A stretch of DNA of 64,000 nt, taken from the NCBI RefSeq assembly GCF_000685315.1, contig NZ_ARYM01000012.1:62001-126000 (forward strand), in the 5' to 3' direction. The notes beneath the pieces were generated by a model, which worked only from the letters and a program-made list of their open reading frames with translations, did not search any database and was not told the DNA's origin. Shown here in pieces: positions 9,970-19,786 of the stretch. A program made the translations under genes and the position numbers. Each line of letters opens with the position of its first letter. Positions within the stretch are counted from its first letter, which is position 1. This DNA comes from Hyphomonas polymorpha PS728 (lineage in GTDB: Bacteria > Pseudomonadota > Alphaproteobacteria > Caulobacterales > Hyphomonadaceae).

Positions 9970-10550
9970 CAGGCAAGGCCCCGCGAGCCGGGCTTGATCG
10001 CTTCCAGCTTCTGAAGCTCCGGAGGCAGATCATCGGGCGCGTAATCCGGGAAGTTCACCTGCGCCAGCGAGATCAGCTTGCAACCGACATCGGCGCGCCC
10101 GCCCGAACGGTCGATGATGCACGCCCCGCCCACCACTTCGCCCGGCAGCTTGGCCAGCGCTTCCACCGTCTCGCGGAAGGAAAGCCCGGTCGTCACGATG
10201 TCTTCGGCAATCAGCACGCGCTCGCCTGCGGCAATCGAAAAGCCGCGGCGGAACTGAAGCTGACCATCCACGCGTTCGGCAAAGATGGCGCGGGCGCCCA
10301 GATGACGCGCGAGCTCATAGCCCGGAATGATGCCGCCCACGGCGGGGCCGGCTACCACATCGATCTTGCCGAAGCTCGCGGTGAGTTTCTCCGCCAGCGC
10401 CTTGCAGAGCTTTTCGGAAAGATCGGGCCGGGAGAAGACAAGCGCCTTCTGCAGGAACACAGGGCTGCGCCGCCCGGAGGAGAGGATAAAATGCCCCTCC
10501 AGCAATGCACCCGCCTCCTTGAATACGGCGAGTACGTCTTCACTGGTCAT
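9969..10550 (-). CDS. pyrE: Orotate phosphoribosyltransferase
   Basis: Converts orotate and PRPP to OMP in de novo pyrimidine synthesis. The PRPP-binding motif [13 protein letters not shown] lies at about residues 110-122, and the N-terminal [16 protein letters not shown] is characteristic of the shorter alphaproteobacterial/archaeal branch of PyrE. Length is 193 residues. The start overlaps the end of the rsh gene by 11 bases. Dihydroorotase, the enzyme two steps earlier, is encoded separately at 31561. Confidence 0.95.
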   Translation of the reverse strand: MTSEDVLAVFKEAGALLEGHFILSSGRRSPVFLQKALVFSRPDLSEKLCKALAEKLTASFGKIDVVAGPAVGGIIPGYELARHLGARAIFAERVDGQLQFRRGFSIAAGERVLIAEDIVTTGLSFRETVEALAKLPGEVVGGACIIDRSGGRADVGCKLISLAQVNFPDYAPDDLPPELQKLEAIKPGSRGLA

Positions 10551-12807
10551 TCTGCCCCTCCTGGTCGCGTATGGCTCTGTCTACCACGGCCAACGACCGC
10601 AGTGCCGCAAGGATTTGCGTCATACGCTTCAGGTCTTCAACCTCAATATCCATCACCAGCTCAATGAAATCCGGATGCCGCGATGCCGTCGAGATTCCGA
10701 TGATATTGCCATTGGATTCGGCCACCGCCGCGCAGAGCTTTGCCAGCACGCCGCGCTGGTTGGAGGCGTTGATGCGAATGCGGGTAACGGCGACGGCATC
10801 GGTGCGCGCCAGCTCCGTCCATTTCAGGTCGTGCCACAGCTCCGGCCGGTCATCATACTCGGCAAGGCGCGGGCAGCTCGACACATGCACCATCAGGCCC
10901 TTGTCGGGCACCTGCACGCCGATGATCCGGTCGCCCGGCAACGGGTGGCAGCAGGTGGAGAGATGCAGCGTGACGCCCGGCGTCAGCGTGCGCCCCTCGA
11001 CAAAGAGCGGAACATGGTCGCTGTCGATCGGCGTCTTGGCGGTGTCGTCGGTCCGCTCGGGCTGGTAGCCGGGGAAAACAAGCTTGATCACGGCGGAGGT
11101 CTTGAAGCGTCCCCGGCCAACAGCCTCGCGCATGTCGTCGACGCTCTTGAAGCCGGACTTCTGCGCCACATCCAGCAGCATCACGTCCACCGGGTCGGCG
11201 CCCGCGCGGCGCAGGGCCTGGTTGATCAGCCCCTCGCCCAGCCGGCGGAATTCGGCAACCTCACGCTCGCGCTCCAGGCGCCGGAGGGCGGATTTTGCCC
11301 GGCCGGTATGGGTAAGCATTTCCCAGCCGCGGATCGGCTCAGCCGTCTTACCACGGATGATCTCGACCACATCACCATTCTTGAGCGGGCGGCGGAGGGA
11401 TTTCTCCTCGCCATTGATGCGCGCGCCGATGGTCGTGTCGCCCACGGCCGAGTGAACGGCATAGGCAAAGTCGAGCGGCATGGCCCCGGCCGGCAGGATG
11501 ATCAGCTTGCCCTTCGGCGTGAAGGTGAACACATGCTCGCGGTACATCTCCAGCTTGGCATGCTCAAGGAATTCGCCGGGCTCCGCCCCGTCACGGACGA
11601 GCTCTGCAAAGGCTTTGAGGTTGGCCTCCGGATCAAGACCGGCGGCGCGGGCCGAATCCAGGTCAAAGCCATAGGAGCGGTTCTTGTAGCCCCAGTGAGC
11701 GGCCACGCCATATTCGGCGGTGAGGTCCATCGTCTCGGTACGGACCTGCAGCTCCACCCGGCGGTTGCCGGAAGCGCGCACGGTGGTGTGAAGGCTGGCA
11801 TATCCGTTTGGTTTGGGTACGGAGATGAAATCCCGGAAGCGTTCCGGAATACAGGCCCAATGCGTATGCAGCACGCCGAGCACGCGATAGCAATCAGCCA
11901 CATCCGGCACGATGATGCGGAAGGCGAAAAGATCGGCCACATCGCGGAAGGAGATCGATTTGCGCTCCAGCTTGCGCCACAGCGAATAGGGCTGCTTGCG
12001 GCGGCCTCTCAGGCGGTAGCGCAGGCCCGCCTCATTCAGGATGCGCGTGAGGTCCGCGCGGATCCGTCCGAGGTCGTCCTTGTTTTCGCGTTCGAGCTCT
12101 TCCAGCCGGTAGATGATAGCGCGGCGGGCTTCCGGATTGAGTTCCTTGAATGCCAGATCGTCCATCCGGGCGGCCATATCATAAAGGCCGATGCGCCGGG
12201 CGAGCGGGGCATAGATGTCCATGGTTTCGCGCGCGGTCCGCTGCCGGCTTTCCGGCTTCTTGCGGAAGTGCAGCGTCTCCATATTGTGCATCCGGTCCGC
12301 CAGCTTGACCAGCAGTACACGGAGGTCACTCGTCATCGCCAGGATGAACTTCTGGAAGTTCTCCGCCTGCGCGGCTTCCTTGGAGGTGAATTCCAGCTTG
12401 TCGAGCTTGGTGACGCCGTCGACGAGCTCAGCCACCTGCGGGCCGAAGCGCACCTCGATGTCGCCAATGTCGATCTCGGTATCCTCGACCACATCATGCA
12501 GCAGGCCGGCAACGATGGTAACTTCGTCCAGCTTCACATCGGCCAGCAGGCTCGCCACCTGAACCGGGTGAGAATAATAGGCCTCGCCGGAATCGCGGGA
12601 CTGTTCGCCATGATGCTTCTTGGCGAAATCATAGGCCAGTCCCAGAAGCTCGGATTTGACGCGCGGGTGATAGGCGCGGACCTTGGCGATCAGCTCTTCC
12701 CGCGAGAGAACCGGCGGCAGGTCAGACGCAATATCGCTGGCAGGAGCCGGTGTGCCAGCCCCCGTGCCAGCCCCTTTTTCCGGTCCGGAAAGGGCGCTGC
12801 CGTCCAT
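10540..12807 (-). CDS. rsh: Bifunctional (p)ppGpp synthetase/hydrolase (RelA/SpoT, Rsh)
   Basis: The long stringent-response enzyme, 755 residues. The HD hydrolase domain is intact: YYSHPVQVA (His80) and [10 protein letters not shown] (His104-Asp105), so degradation of (p)ppGpp is expected. The synthetase domain follows with [14 protein letters not shown] and [15 protein letters not shown] (about 330-385). The TGS domain ([13 protein letters not shown]) and a C-terminal ACT domain complete the usual order. A Gly/Ala/Pro-rich N-terminal tail of about 30 residues is extra. Eight bases separate its start from the rpoZ stop; omega is a ppGpp-binding partner, so the pairing is functional as well as positional. 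Confidence 0.96.
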   Translation of the reverse strand: MDGSALSGPEKGAGTGAGTPAPASDIASDLPPVLSREELIAKVRAYHPRVKSELLGLAYDFAKKHHGEQSRDSGEAYYSHPVQVASLLADVKLDEVTIVAGLLHDVVEDTEIDIGDIEVRFGPQVAELVDGVTKLDKLEFTSKEAAQAENFQKFILAMTSDLRVLLVKLADRMHNMETLHFRKKPESRQRTARETMDIYAPLARRIGLYDMAARMDDLAFKELNPEARRAIIYRLEELERENKDDLGRIRADLTRILNEAGLRYRLRGRRKQPYSLWRKLERKSISFRDVADLFAFRIIVPDVADCYRVLGVLHTHWACIPERFRDFISVPKPNGYASLHTTVRASGNRRVELQVRTETMDLTAEYGVAAHWGYKNRSYGFDLDSARAAGLDPEANLKAFAELVRDGAEPGEFLEHAKLEMYREHVFTFTPKGKLIILPAGAMPLDFAYAVHSAVGDTTIGARINGEEKSLRRPLKNGDVVEIIRGKTAEPIRGWEMLTHTGRAKSALRRLEREREVAEFRRLGEGLINQALRRAGADPVDVMLLDVAQKSGFKSVDDMREAVGRGRFKTSAVIKLVFPGYQPERTDDTAKTPIDSDHVPLFVEGRTLTPGVTLHLSTCCHPLPGDRIIGVQVPDKGLMVHVSSCPRLAEYDDRPELWHDLKWTELARTDAVAVTRIRINASNQRGVLAKLCAAVAESNGNIIGISTASRHPDFIELVMDIEVEDLKRMTQILAALRSLAVVDRAIRDQEGQNDQ

Positions 12808-12815
12808 TGGTGCTC

Positions 12816-13166
12816 CTAGAGCCGGTCGTCGCGCCCGGATTCGAGTTCTGCCTGATAGGCGCGCAGAACATCTTCTTCGGTCGCAGCCGGCGCTGCCTGA
12901 AGCGCAACACGGTCAGCTTCACGCTCGTTCTCCTCGCCCGGACGGATGTCCTGCAGGTTGGAGATGAGGGCTTCCTTGACGACTTTCAGGTCCACCGAGG
13001 TCTCAGCGATTTCACGCAGGGAAACGACCGGATCCTTGTCATTGTCCCGGTCGATCGTCAGCGGCGATCCTTCACGGATCATGCGGGCGCGATGCGCTGC
13101 GAGCAGAACCAGCTCGAAGCGGTTGGGAACCTTCTGGATGCAGTCTTCTACGGTAACGCGGGCCAT
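12816..13166 (-). CDS. rpoZ: RNA polymerase omega subunit
   Basis: Small RNA polymerase subunit that helps assembly of beta' and contributes to ppGpp binding. The start is the ATG at 13166 (MARVTVEDC), giving 116 residues; the conserved core [18 protein letters not shown] and [14 protein letters not shown] is within residues 12-52. The tail beyond residue 75 is acidic and not conserved. It is the first gene of the rpoZ-rsh-pyrE-pdxJ-acpS-rnc-era-recO unit; the promoter must lie in the 155-base divergent region shared with the NYN gene. Confidence 0.95.
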   Translation of the reverse strand: MARVTVEDCIQKVPNRFELVLLAAHRARMIREGSPLTIDRDNDKDPVVSLREIAETSVDLKVVKEALISNLQDIRPGEENEREADRVALQAAPAATEEDVLRAYQAELESGRDDRL

Positions 13167-13321
13167 ACGGGGAAATACTCCTGAAGAACCGCCCTTTATA
13201 TGCGCTGCAGCACGCCACGGCAACCCGTCCTTGCAGAGTCTGCAGGGGACCGGTATTCCGGACGTAAACGCGTCTGGGCATGAATTTGGCCCTTCCCTAT
13301 TGGAAGAAGAGGATAAAGCCA

Positions 13322-13891
13322 ATGGCTTTTTACAAGGATGAACGCCTGGCGTTGTTCATTGATGGGGCCAATCTTTATTCTGCGGCCCGGTCCGTCGGGC
13401 TGGAAATTGATTTCCGCAAGCTTCTCAAGGAGTTCCAGTCGCGCGGGCGGCTGGTGCGGGCGAGCTATTACACTGCCTTGGTGGAGAATGACGACTATAG
13501 CCCGATCCGCCCCCTGGTGGACTGGCTGGCCTATAACGGTTTCAACGTCGTGAAGAAACCCGCCCGCGAATTTGTGGACCGCGAAGGCCGCAAGCGGGTG
13601 CGGGGAAACATGGATGTGGAACTGGCGGTCGATATGCTGGAAGCGGCCACCTACTGTGATCACATCGTGCTTTTCAGCGGCAATGGCGACTTCCGGCGGC
13701 TGGTGGAAGCTGTGAAAAACAAAGGGGTTCGCGTGTCGGTCGTCTCGACCATGAATGCAACCCCACCGATGATTTCAGACGATCTGCGCCGGGAGGCGGA
13801 TACCTTCATCGAACTGACCGATCTGGGCGATCTGGTGGCCCGGCCGCGCCGCGACACGAGCGACGCCCCGCCCCTCGATCACGACGACTAA
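13322..13891 (+). CDS. NYN domain protein (LabA/DUF88 family)
   Basis: A 189-residue PIN-like nuclease fold protein. [17 protein letters not shown] at residues 5-21 carries the first acidic residue of the metal site, DVELAVDML holds another, and [13 protein letters not shown] the third, so a ribonuclease activity is likely by family knowledge. I chose the ATG at 13322 because AAGAGGA precedes it and the first 14 residues of the longer reading are not family-like. The C-terminus is Asp/Arg rich. Divergent from rpoZ-rsh, an arrangement that may be common in related bacteria. Confidence 0.85.
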   Translation: MAFYKDERLALFIDGANLYSAARSVGLEIDFRKLLKEFQSRGRLVRASYYTALVENDDYSPIRPLVDWLAYNGFNVVKKPAREFVDREGRKRVRGNMDVELAVDMLEAATYCDHIVLFSGNGDFRRLVEAVKNKGVRVSVVSTMNATPPMISDDLRREADTFIELTDLGDLVARPRRDTSDAPPLDHDD

Positions 13892-13915
13892 CCCCCGGAA
13901 AAGCCGGTCAGACGC

Positions 13916-13956
13916 CGGACATATCCAGGCAGTTTCGGACATTTCCGGACACGTCC
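13916..13956. repeat. Three helically phased direct repeats CGGACA-NN-TCC
   Basis: Copies begin at 13916 (CGGACATATCC), 13936 (CGGACATTTCC) and 13946 (CGGACACGTCC), so they are 20 and 10 bases apart and lie on one face of the helix. The last copy also forms the hairpin CCGGACACGTCCGG (13945-13958). They fill the 68-base gap between two convergent genes. A protein-binding array or a terminator stem are both possible. Confidence 0.5.
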
Positions 13957-13959
13957 GGG

Positions 13960-15675
13960 TCATCTGGCGGACGTTTTAGGCAGAATCAGGCCCAGCAGCC
14001 CGCCCGAAGTGAGCAAGGCCACCGCCATCAGCGCAAAGGGCAGTGACACCCTGGGCGGGGCGGCGATGAACAGGGGCTGCCAGTCCGGCGCAAATTTCGA
14101 CTTGTAGGCTCGCAGGCCCCGGAAGCCGTAGAGGCTCTCGCCCCGGTCATAGGCGATGTGGCCGACATTGGTGAGGGCGGGCGAATACCGCCCCGGCCGC
14201 AGGCCCGAGAGCGGCGCCATGCCCAGATCGAAAACCTCAACCCCTTGCGTCTTGGCCCACAGGGTCACCCCCAGGAACAGGAAATCCATCACCCCATTGG
14301 GCGCGTCTGGGCCATGGCGCATCAGGTCGACCGCGATCTCCTTGCCGCCCGGCGCCGGCCAGAGCGAGGCGAAGGCCACCGGCGCCCCGCCCCCTCCTTC
14401 CTGCCGCACGATGGCAATGGGGAAGCGCGCCAGATAGGCCTCGTCATAGCGGCCGAGCGAGAAGGCCTTCTCGGTGCCCGAATGCGCTTTCAGCCAGGCG
14501 TCCGAGATCTGGCGCAGCGCTTCCCAGGGGACCGGGCCGCCCGGCGGGATGACCTCCACCCGCCAGCCATCGCGCAGCGCCCGGTTGCGTGCCTGGCGCA
14601 GCCGCGCGCGGGAGGATCCCTCCAGGCTGAACCCCGGCACATCGATGCAGGCCGCCTCCCCGATCTTGCGAATGGTGTACCCCAGATCGACCAGCGCGGG
14701 CAGCAGATCGCCGCTGGCGCCGTAGATGACTGGAGACTTGCCCGCATGATCGGCCGCTTCATGAAAGGCGATCAGGGCGTCGAGCTGCTCCTCCGCCGGG
14801 CCCACCGGATTGCCCATGGCGATCCAGAGGCCGCCGCGCCGGCCATACATGACGAAGCTTTTGCCCGAAGGCGTGAACGCGAAGGACTTGTCGCCCACAA
14901 ACATCAGATTGGCATCGGGATGGCCTTCGCGCGTGGCGGAAAAGATGGCCTCTGCCCTGGCAAGGTCTGCGGCGGTGTGACCGTCAGCCTTCCGGCTCTG
15001 CCGCACACCGATGATCTGCCAGGCGGCCACGACGCAGCCGAGCGTGACGGCGCCTGCCAGCGCCCGCATGGAGCGCGGCGCATCGGAATCGCGCAGGAAC
15101 GTCCACCAGAGATCATCCTGATAAGGAACATTCTCATAGGCCGCCAGCAGGCCCCAGATGGCAAGGCCGGTCACCGCGAAGATGGCAATCAGGCTGGGCA
15201 GCGACAGCAGCCCGTCCGACATATGGCCCCGGCGGTAGAAGGAGCGGCGCAGCGGCATCAGCGCCCCCGCGATCAGCGCCAGCGCAAGGGCTTCCTCCCA
15301 ATGCAGCGCCTTCAGCAGGGAGAAAGCGGCGCCTGCCAGCAGCACAAGGATCGCCGCCCACCAGGCCGTATCAATCCGCCGCCAGAGGCCCGCCGCCAGG
15401 AAGAGAAGCAGCATCCCCAGCAGCGAGGCAACGAAATGAGACACCTCGACCAGAGGCAGGGGCAGCACGGCGAGCAGATCGCCCATCCGCCCCGCCAGAT
15501 TTGGCTGGGAGGCCGAGAGCAGCAACAGCACACCAGCCGCAAAACAGATAATGGCCGCCGCCGGCGGCACAGCGGCATCCACAAACACCCGCCAGCCAAA
15601 CTCCCCGCTGCGGGTTGTAGCGGGGGGCTCGCTTGACTGCTTTTCGGGGGTCTCTGCCAGTTCTTTCTCAGCCAT
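13960..15675 (-). CDS. MprF-like protein, DUF2156 lysyl/alanyl-phosphatidylglycerol synthase domain
   Basis: Membrane protein with about six hydrophobic segments between residues 30 and 220, then a soluble domain of the phosphatidylglycerol aminoacyltransferase family (DUF2156), with SFAFTPSGKSFVMYGR, AMGNPVGP, and EVFDLGMAPLSGL, and a final membrane-like stretch at the C-terminus. Such enzymes transfer an amino acid from aminoacyl-tRNA to lipid headgroups and lower surface negative charge. Full MprF proteins have about 14 membrane segments and exceed 800 residues, so the flippase half is reduced here. I prefer the ATG at 15675 (571 residues); a GTG at 15729 would add 18. Confidence 0.78.
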   Translation of the reverse strand: MAEKELAETPEKQSSEPPATTRSGEFGWRVFVDAAVPPAAAIICFAAGVLLLLSASQPNLAGRMGDLLAVLPLPLVEVSHFVASLLGMLLLFLAAGLWRRIDTAWWAAILVLLAGAAFSLLKALHWEEALALALIAGALMPLRRSFYRRGHMSDGLLSLPSLIAIFAVTGLAIWGLLAAYENVPYQDDLWWTFLRDSDAPRSMRALAGAVTLGCVVAAWQIIGVRQSRKADGHTAADLARAEAIFSATREGHPDANLMFVGDKSFAFTPSGKSFVMYGRRGGLWIAMGNPVGPAEEQLDALIAFHEAADHAGKSPVIYGASGDLLPALVDLGYTIRKIGEAACIDVPGFSLEGSSRARLRQARNRALRDGWRVEVIPPGGPVPWEALRQISDAWLKAHSGTEKAFSLGRYDEAYLARFPIAIVRQEGGGGAPVAFASLWPAPGGKEIAVDLMRHGPDAPNGVMDFLFLGVTLWAKTQGVEVFDLGMAPLSGLRPGRYSPALTNVGHIAYDRGESLYGFRGLRAYKSKFAPDWQPLFIAAPPRVSLPFALMAVALLTSGGLLGLILPKTSAR

Positions 15676-15784
15676 TGCCCAGCCTGCCCTGCGTACGGAA
15701 AAGGAATCCCTGAGCTGTTGACTTGCCACGAATTGCGGCGAGCGACCACATGGGCAGCGCGGCGGAGGGATATATCAGTTAGGC

Positions 15785-16234
15785 ATGCCAATGCCGTGGA
15801 CCTATCGACATGCCAGCGCCGAATGGCAACGCTTCCTTGAAGTCGCCAGAGATGAAATGGATCTCGTCAGCAACAATTCCGCCTACACCGCCATTGAAGG
15901 CGTGCTGCTGGCCTTCCGACGGCGCCTGACTGTGGACCAGGCGCTGCGATTTGCCGATGCCCTGCCCAGTGTTGTGCGCGCCATCTTCCTCTACCGCTGG
16001 CATCCGAAAGCCCCATCGCCCTGGGGCAACCGCGAGGCGCAGACTGCCGAGGCAAAAGCCTTGCGGCCACGTCACAATCTGACGCCTGACAATTGCATTG
16101 AGGCGGCGGCAATTGCCCTGCGCGCGGTGGTCAGGCCCGATGAAATAGACCCGGTTCTGTCTGCCATTGGCCCGGAAGCCGAAGCCTTCTGGCGCGTCGC
16201 GCCAGAACGGCTGCGCCCGGTTGATTTTCCCTGA
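15785..16234 (+). CDS. DUF2267 domain protein
   Basis: A 149-residue soluble protein that matches the DUF2267 pattern: an early helical unit with SAYTAIEGVLLAFRRRLTVDQALRFADALP, a linking segment LYRWHPKAPSPWGN, and a second helical repeat AIALRAVVRPDEIDPVLSAIGPEAEAFW. These two halves probably form one helical bundle. No catalytic residues are apparent and the function of the family is unknown. It is divergent from the MprF-like gene, with about 109 bases between them. Downstream, 16235-16388 holds no gene that I can support. Confidence 0.75.
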   Translation: MPMPWTYRHASAEWQRFLEVARDEMDLVSNNSAYTAIEGVLLAFRRRLTVDQALRFADALPSVVRAIFLYRWHPKAPSPWGNREAQTAEAKALRPRHNLTPDNCIEAAAIALRAVVRPDEIDPVLSAIGPEAEAFWRVAPERLRPVDFP

Positions 16235-16388
16235 GCGTGCAAAACTCTGGCGCGGAAAAGCTAACCCATACGGCAGAAACGTCAGGCACGGGATACCATA
16301 TTTTTCAGTATACTGATTGCCTGTGGGTCCGGAACCTCAAGGCGATCTGCCTTGTTGGTACTGGTGGCAGCCCTGGCAGCAGGCCTGC

Positions 16389-17246
16389 TCAGCGGCGCAT
16401 CGTGAAGGTGATGCCCGCAAAGTCCTCGGTATCCTTGAGGCTGCGGTTGCGGTCGTCAAACTTCATCTCGCGGCGGATATAGCTGAAGGACAGCTCGCCC
16501 CCTGCCCGCTGGATCGACACGCCAGCCTGAAGGTCACCCACAGTGACCTGATCGGTGACCTGGACATCGAAGACATCCGACAGCGACGGCGTGGAGCCGG
16601 AATTATCCCAGACGAGCGCTTCGCCATCGGCGCCGACAAAGAGATACCAGCCTTCCGGCTGGCCCTTATTGTTCGTGAGGTTCAGGCCCTGACCGAAGCG
16701 GACTTCACCGCCGAAACGCTGGCTGGTGAGATCGCCTTCATCGCGGATGGCAACGCGCGGGGCGAGGCCAACGTCAAAGGCAAGGCCGGTGCGGGAGGCA
16801 GGCGCAGCAATGGAGAGGCCGAGCGACATATCCTGCACCACCTCAACCGAGCGGCCCGCGCGGCGGGTGGCCAGATCGGCGGCAACGCGCGACAGGGCAG
16901 AACTGCCGGTCCAGGCGAGGTTGGAATCAACGACCGACACGCCGGTGGTGCCAGAGCCCGTAAGGCTGAAGGCCGGCTGCGGCCCGGACATGGCAACAAC
17001 GCTGATCGGGGCATCCGCGCTGGTCAGCGGCGTGATGACACTGGTGTTTGCCGAAGCGGCAAGCGCGGCGGACGCTGCATCGGAAGGGGCGTTCAGCGGG
17101 CCTGCGCCCATCGCGCCCGGAACTGCGAGCATCATGCCCAGCGAGGGTTCGGCTGCGGCTTCGGCGTAGGCATGCCCGGCGACATCGCCAGAGACACAGC
17201 CCTGGCAGGCTAATGATGCAAGACTGGTTGCGAATGCAATCATCAT
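16389..17246 (-). CDS. Putative outer-membrane protein, LpxR/DUF2219-like C-terminus
   Basis: A 285-residue exported protein. The start at ATG 17246 is supported by GAGAGG ten bases upstream; a TTG at 17264 would overlap that site. The N-terminus is a hydrophobic signal ending near LACQGC, which could be a lipobox. The middle is low-complexity (Ala/Ser-rich), and the last 120 residues look like amphipathic beta-strands (GWYLFVGADGEALVWDN, LQAGVSIQRAGGELSFSYIRREM), ending in an aromatic/basic strand. This part resembles LpxR-type lipid A deacylases, but I cannot confirm active-site residues, so only a beta-barrel-like role is proposed. Confidence 0.5.
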   Translation of the reverse strand: MMIAFATSLASLACQGCVSGDVAGHAYAEAAAEPSLGMMLAVPGAMGAGPLNAPSDAASAALAASANTSVITPLTSADAPISVVAMSGPQPAFSLTGSGTTGVSVVDSNLAWTGSSALSRVAADLATRRAGRSVEVVQDMSLGLSIAAPASRTGLAFDVGLAPRVAIRDEGDLTSQRFGGEVRFGQGLNLTNNKGQPEGWYLFVGADGEALVWDNSGSTPSLSDVFDVQVTDQVTVGDLQAGVSIQRAGGELSFSYIRREMKFDDRNRSLKDTEDFAGITFTMRR

Positions 17247-17527
17247 CACTCGGACGCCTCTCAAGGTAGAACCTCGCCACTGTTTCTGTAACGAAGTTCG
17301 CCCTTATCAGTTCCAATATCATGAAGAGAAATCGAGCCCAACACAGATTTCGGCCCGAATTGATTAACGGATCGCCTGCCCGCCCATTTCTGCAGAAAAC
17401 GCTACAGGTTTCGGAAATAAAAAAATTTTTTGACTTTCCTACCCCTGCGGCAAGCCCGGGATTTGCATTAACGCGTTGAGAAAATAGACAAAACCAAGGC
17501 AGTGCCGGGGTTTACCTCCCCAACGAG

Positions 17528-17561
17528 AAAGGGCGCCTGCCGTTAACGGCAAACGCCCCTT
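17528..17561 (-). terminator. Terminator after nrdA
   Basis: The palindrome TGCCGTTAACGGCA is extended by GGGCG/CGCCC and, on the minus strand, followed by CCCTTTCTCG. It lies 28 bases beyond the nrdA stop codon. The rest of the gap 17247-17527 is comparatively A/T-rich and probably contains the promoter of the outer-membrane gene; I see no gene in it. Confidence 0.65.
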
Positions 17562-17588
17562 GATGGAAATCACTTATGTGAGCGGCCC

Positions 17589-19457
17589 TTACTGGCAGGC
17601 GAGGCACTCGTCATAATCGGTGCTCTCGATTTCCAGCTTCTCGCCTTCGATCTTTTCCGATCCGGCAAAGGCGGCGCGCTGCACCGATTTGGAGCGGCAA
17701 TAGTAAAGCGATTTCAGGCCGCGCTCCCATGCTGTCCAGTGCAGCATGTGCAGGTCCCATTTATTGATGTCGCCGGGCAGGAAGAGGTTCAGCGACTGGG
17801 ACTGGCAGATAAAGGGCGTGCGGTCAGCCGCCAGCTCGATGATCCAGCGCTGGTCGAGTTCGAAGGCAGTCTTGTAGATGTCCTTCTCGTCCGGCGTCAG
17901 GCAGTCGAGATGCTGCACCGAGCCCTCATGCTCGAGGATCGAGGTCCAGACCTCGTCCGTGTCGAGCCCCTTGGAGCCGAGCAGTTCCTGCAGCTGCTTG
18001 TTCTTCACCGTGAAGGAGCCCGAGAGGGTCTTGTGGGTGTAGACGTTGGCCGGGATCGGCTCGATGCCGGCCGAGGTACCCCCGCAGATGATCGAGATCG
18101 ACGCGGTGGGCGCCACGGCGAGCTTGTTGGAGAAGCGCGCCATCATGCCGACATCGCGGGCGTCCTCACAGGGGCCACGCTCCTTGGCGAGTTTCACCGA
18201 AGCCGCGTCCGCGCCCTGGCGGATATGCTTGAAGATCTTGAGGTTGAGCGCCTTGGCAGTCGCGCTTTCCAGCGAAACGTTCATCGCCTGCAGGAAGGAG
18301 TGGAAGCCCATGACGCCGAGGCCAACCGAGCGCTCGCGCTTGGCGGAGTAGACGGCGCGGGCCATTTCCGGCGGGGCGCGCTGGATGAAGTCTTCCAGCA
18401 CATTGTCGAGGAAGCGGAAGATGTCTTCCAGGAACATCGGCTCTTTCGACCATTCCAGGAACGTCTCGGCATTGACCGAGGAGAGGCAGCAAACGGCCGT
18501 GCGATCCTGGCCGCGATGGTCAATGCCGGTCGGTAGGGTGATTTCCGAGCAGAGGTTCGACTGGGTGACTTTCAGGCCGAGGCGCTTCTGGTGGGCCGGC
18601 ATGGCATTGTTCACGGTGTCGGTGAACAGGAGGTAGGGCTCGCCGGTCTGCATCCGCAGCTCAAGGATCTTCTGCCACAGCTTGCGGGCGTTGACGTATT
18701 TCAGCACTTCGCCGGATTTGGGCGAGATCAGGCCGAACTCTTCGTCATTGCGCACCGCTTCCATGAAGGCGTCGGTGATGTTGAGGCCGTGGTGCAGGTT
18801 TAGCGACTTGCGGTTGAAGTCGCCGGACGCTTTGCGGATTTCGAGGAACTCCTCGATTTCCGGGTGGTGGATGTCGAGATAGCACGCCGCCGAGCCACGG
18901 CGCAGCGAGCCCTGGCTGATCGCGAGGGTGAGCGAATCCATCACGCGGATGAAGGGGATGATGCCCGAGGTCTGCCCGTTCTGGCCGACCTTCTCCCCGA
19001 TGGAGCGGACATTGCCCCAATAGGTGCCGATGCCGCCGCCATTGGAGGCGAGCCAGACATTCTCCGTCCAGGTCTCGACGATATTGTCCAGCGAATCGCC
19101 CACCTGGTTGAGGAAGCAGGAGATCGGCAGGCCGCGATCAGCGCCGCCATTCGACAGCACCGGGGTCGCCGGCATGAACCAGAGCTTGGAGATATAGTCA
19201 TAGATGCGCTGGGCATGGGCGGCATCGTCGGCAAAGGCCGTGGCAACGCGCGCGAACATGTCCTGATAGGTCTCGCCCGGCAGCAGGTAGCGGTCATCGA
19301 GCGTCTTCTTGCCGAAATCGGTCAGCAGAGAATCGCGGGACGGATCGGTCACAACCTGATTGACCGGCACGAGCGCCACTTTCGCGCCCGTACCCGCCTT
19401 CGGCTTGCCCTTGCGAGCGGCTTCAGCGGCGACGGATTTAGCGTTGGTTGCCGACAT
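17589..19457 (-). CDS. nrdA: Class I ribonucleoside-diphosphate reductase, alpha subunit
   Basis: Catalytic subunit that reduces ribonucleotides to deoxyribonucleotides. The active-site triad Asn-Cys-Glu is in SNLCSEITLP (about residues 295-304); the redox cysteines are in PISCFLNQ and TAVCCLSSVN, the radical-transfer tyrosine pair in SLYYCRS, and the C-terminal thioredoxin-facing pair in the last residues ECLACQ. At 622 residues it lacks the N-terminal ATP cone, so activity control by dATP through that domain is absent. No beta subunit gene is adjacent; it must be elsewhere. GAGGAGGG precedes the ATG, and two NrdR boxes lie 49-95 bases upstream. Confidence 0.93.
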   Translation of the reverse strand: MSATNAKSVAAEAARKGKPKAGTGAKVALVPVNQVVTDPSRDSLLTDFGKKTLDDRYLLPGETYQDMFARVATAFADDAAHAQRIYDYISKLWFMPATPVLSNGGADRGLPISCFLNQVGDSLDNIVETWTENVWLASNGGGIGTYWGNVRSIGEKVGQNGQTSGIIPFIRVMDSLTLAISQGSLRRGSAACYLDIHHPEIEEFLEIRKASGDFNRKSLNLHHGLNITDAFMEAVRNDEEFGLISPKSGEVLKYVNARKLWQKILELRMQTGEPYLLFTDTVNNAMPAHQKRLGLKVTQSNLCSEITLPTGIDHRGQDRTAVCCLSSVNAETFLEWSKEPMFLEDIFRFLDNVLEDFIQRAPPEMARAVYSAKRERSVGLGVMGFHSFLQAMNVSLESATAKALNLKIFKHIRQGADAASVKLAKERGPCEDARDVGMMARFSNKLAVAPTASISIICGGTSAGIEPIPANVYTHKTLSGSFTVKNKQLQELLGSKGLDTDEVWTSILEHEGSVQHLDCLTPDEKDIYKTAFELDQRWIIELAADRTPFICQSQSLNLFLPGDINKWDLHMLHWTAWERGLKSLYYCRSKSVQRAAFAGSEKIEGEKLEIESTDYDECLACQ

Positions 19458-19505
19458 GGCGACCCTCCTCGATGTTCCTGCAGATATAGGGATATCGCGG
19501 GAGTT

Positions 19506-19552
19506 AAACCAGATGTGGCCTCACCCCTTTGCCCCGACACAAGATATAGTGT
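19506..19552. promoter_or_regulatory. Tandem NrdR boxes upstream of nrdA
   Basis: ACACAAGATATAGTGT at 19537-19552 is a near-perfect NrdR box (known family consensus close to ACACWATATATWGTGT). A weaker copy, matching at 10 of 16 positions, lies at 19506-19521. The 31-base spacing is the three-turn spacing known for NrdR box pairs. They sit in the 329-base divergent region 19458-19786, in which I see no other gene or clear promoter. NrdR is the usual dATP-dependent repressor of ribonucleotide reductase genes. Confidence 0.8.
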
Positions 19553-19786
19553 CCGAAGGTTAATTTCGGGTCAACGCCCCAATTCGCAATTCCGTCAAGA
19601 AGGCGTGGAAAACCGGTGAACAAATTCTTAACGCGGGCCGGATCGCCCAGTGTTTTCAGGCGTTTCAGCCCCGCCTGAAGCCCGGTCAGAAACCTCTCAG
19701 TCCCGGCGGCCGCCGATAAGAAGGCTATTGCACTTTTAGCCAGATGGTCGCCACTAACAATCAGCAATATTCGTGTGGGGACCCGA

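Noticed and set aside
10327-12819. 830-codon plus-strand open frame opposite rsh
   Set aside because: Antisense shadow of the rsh gene, whose own domains are complete.
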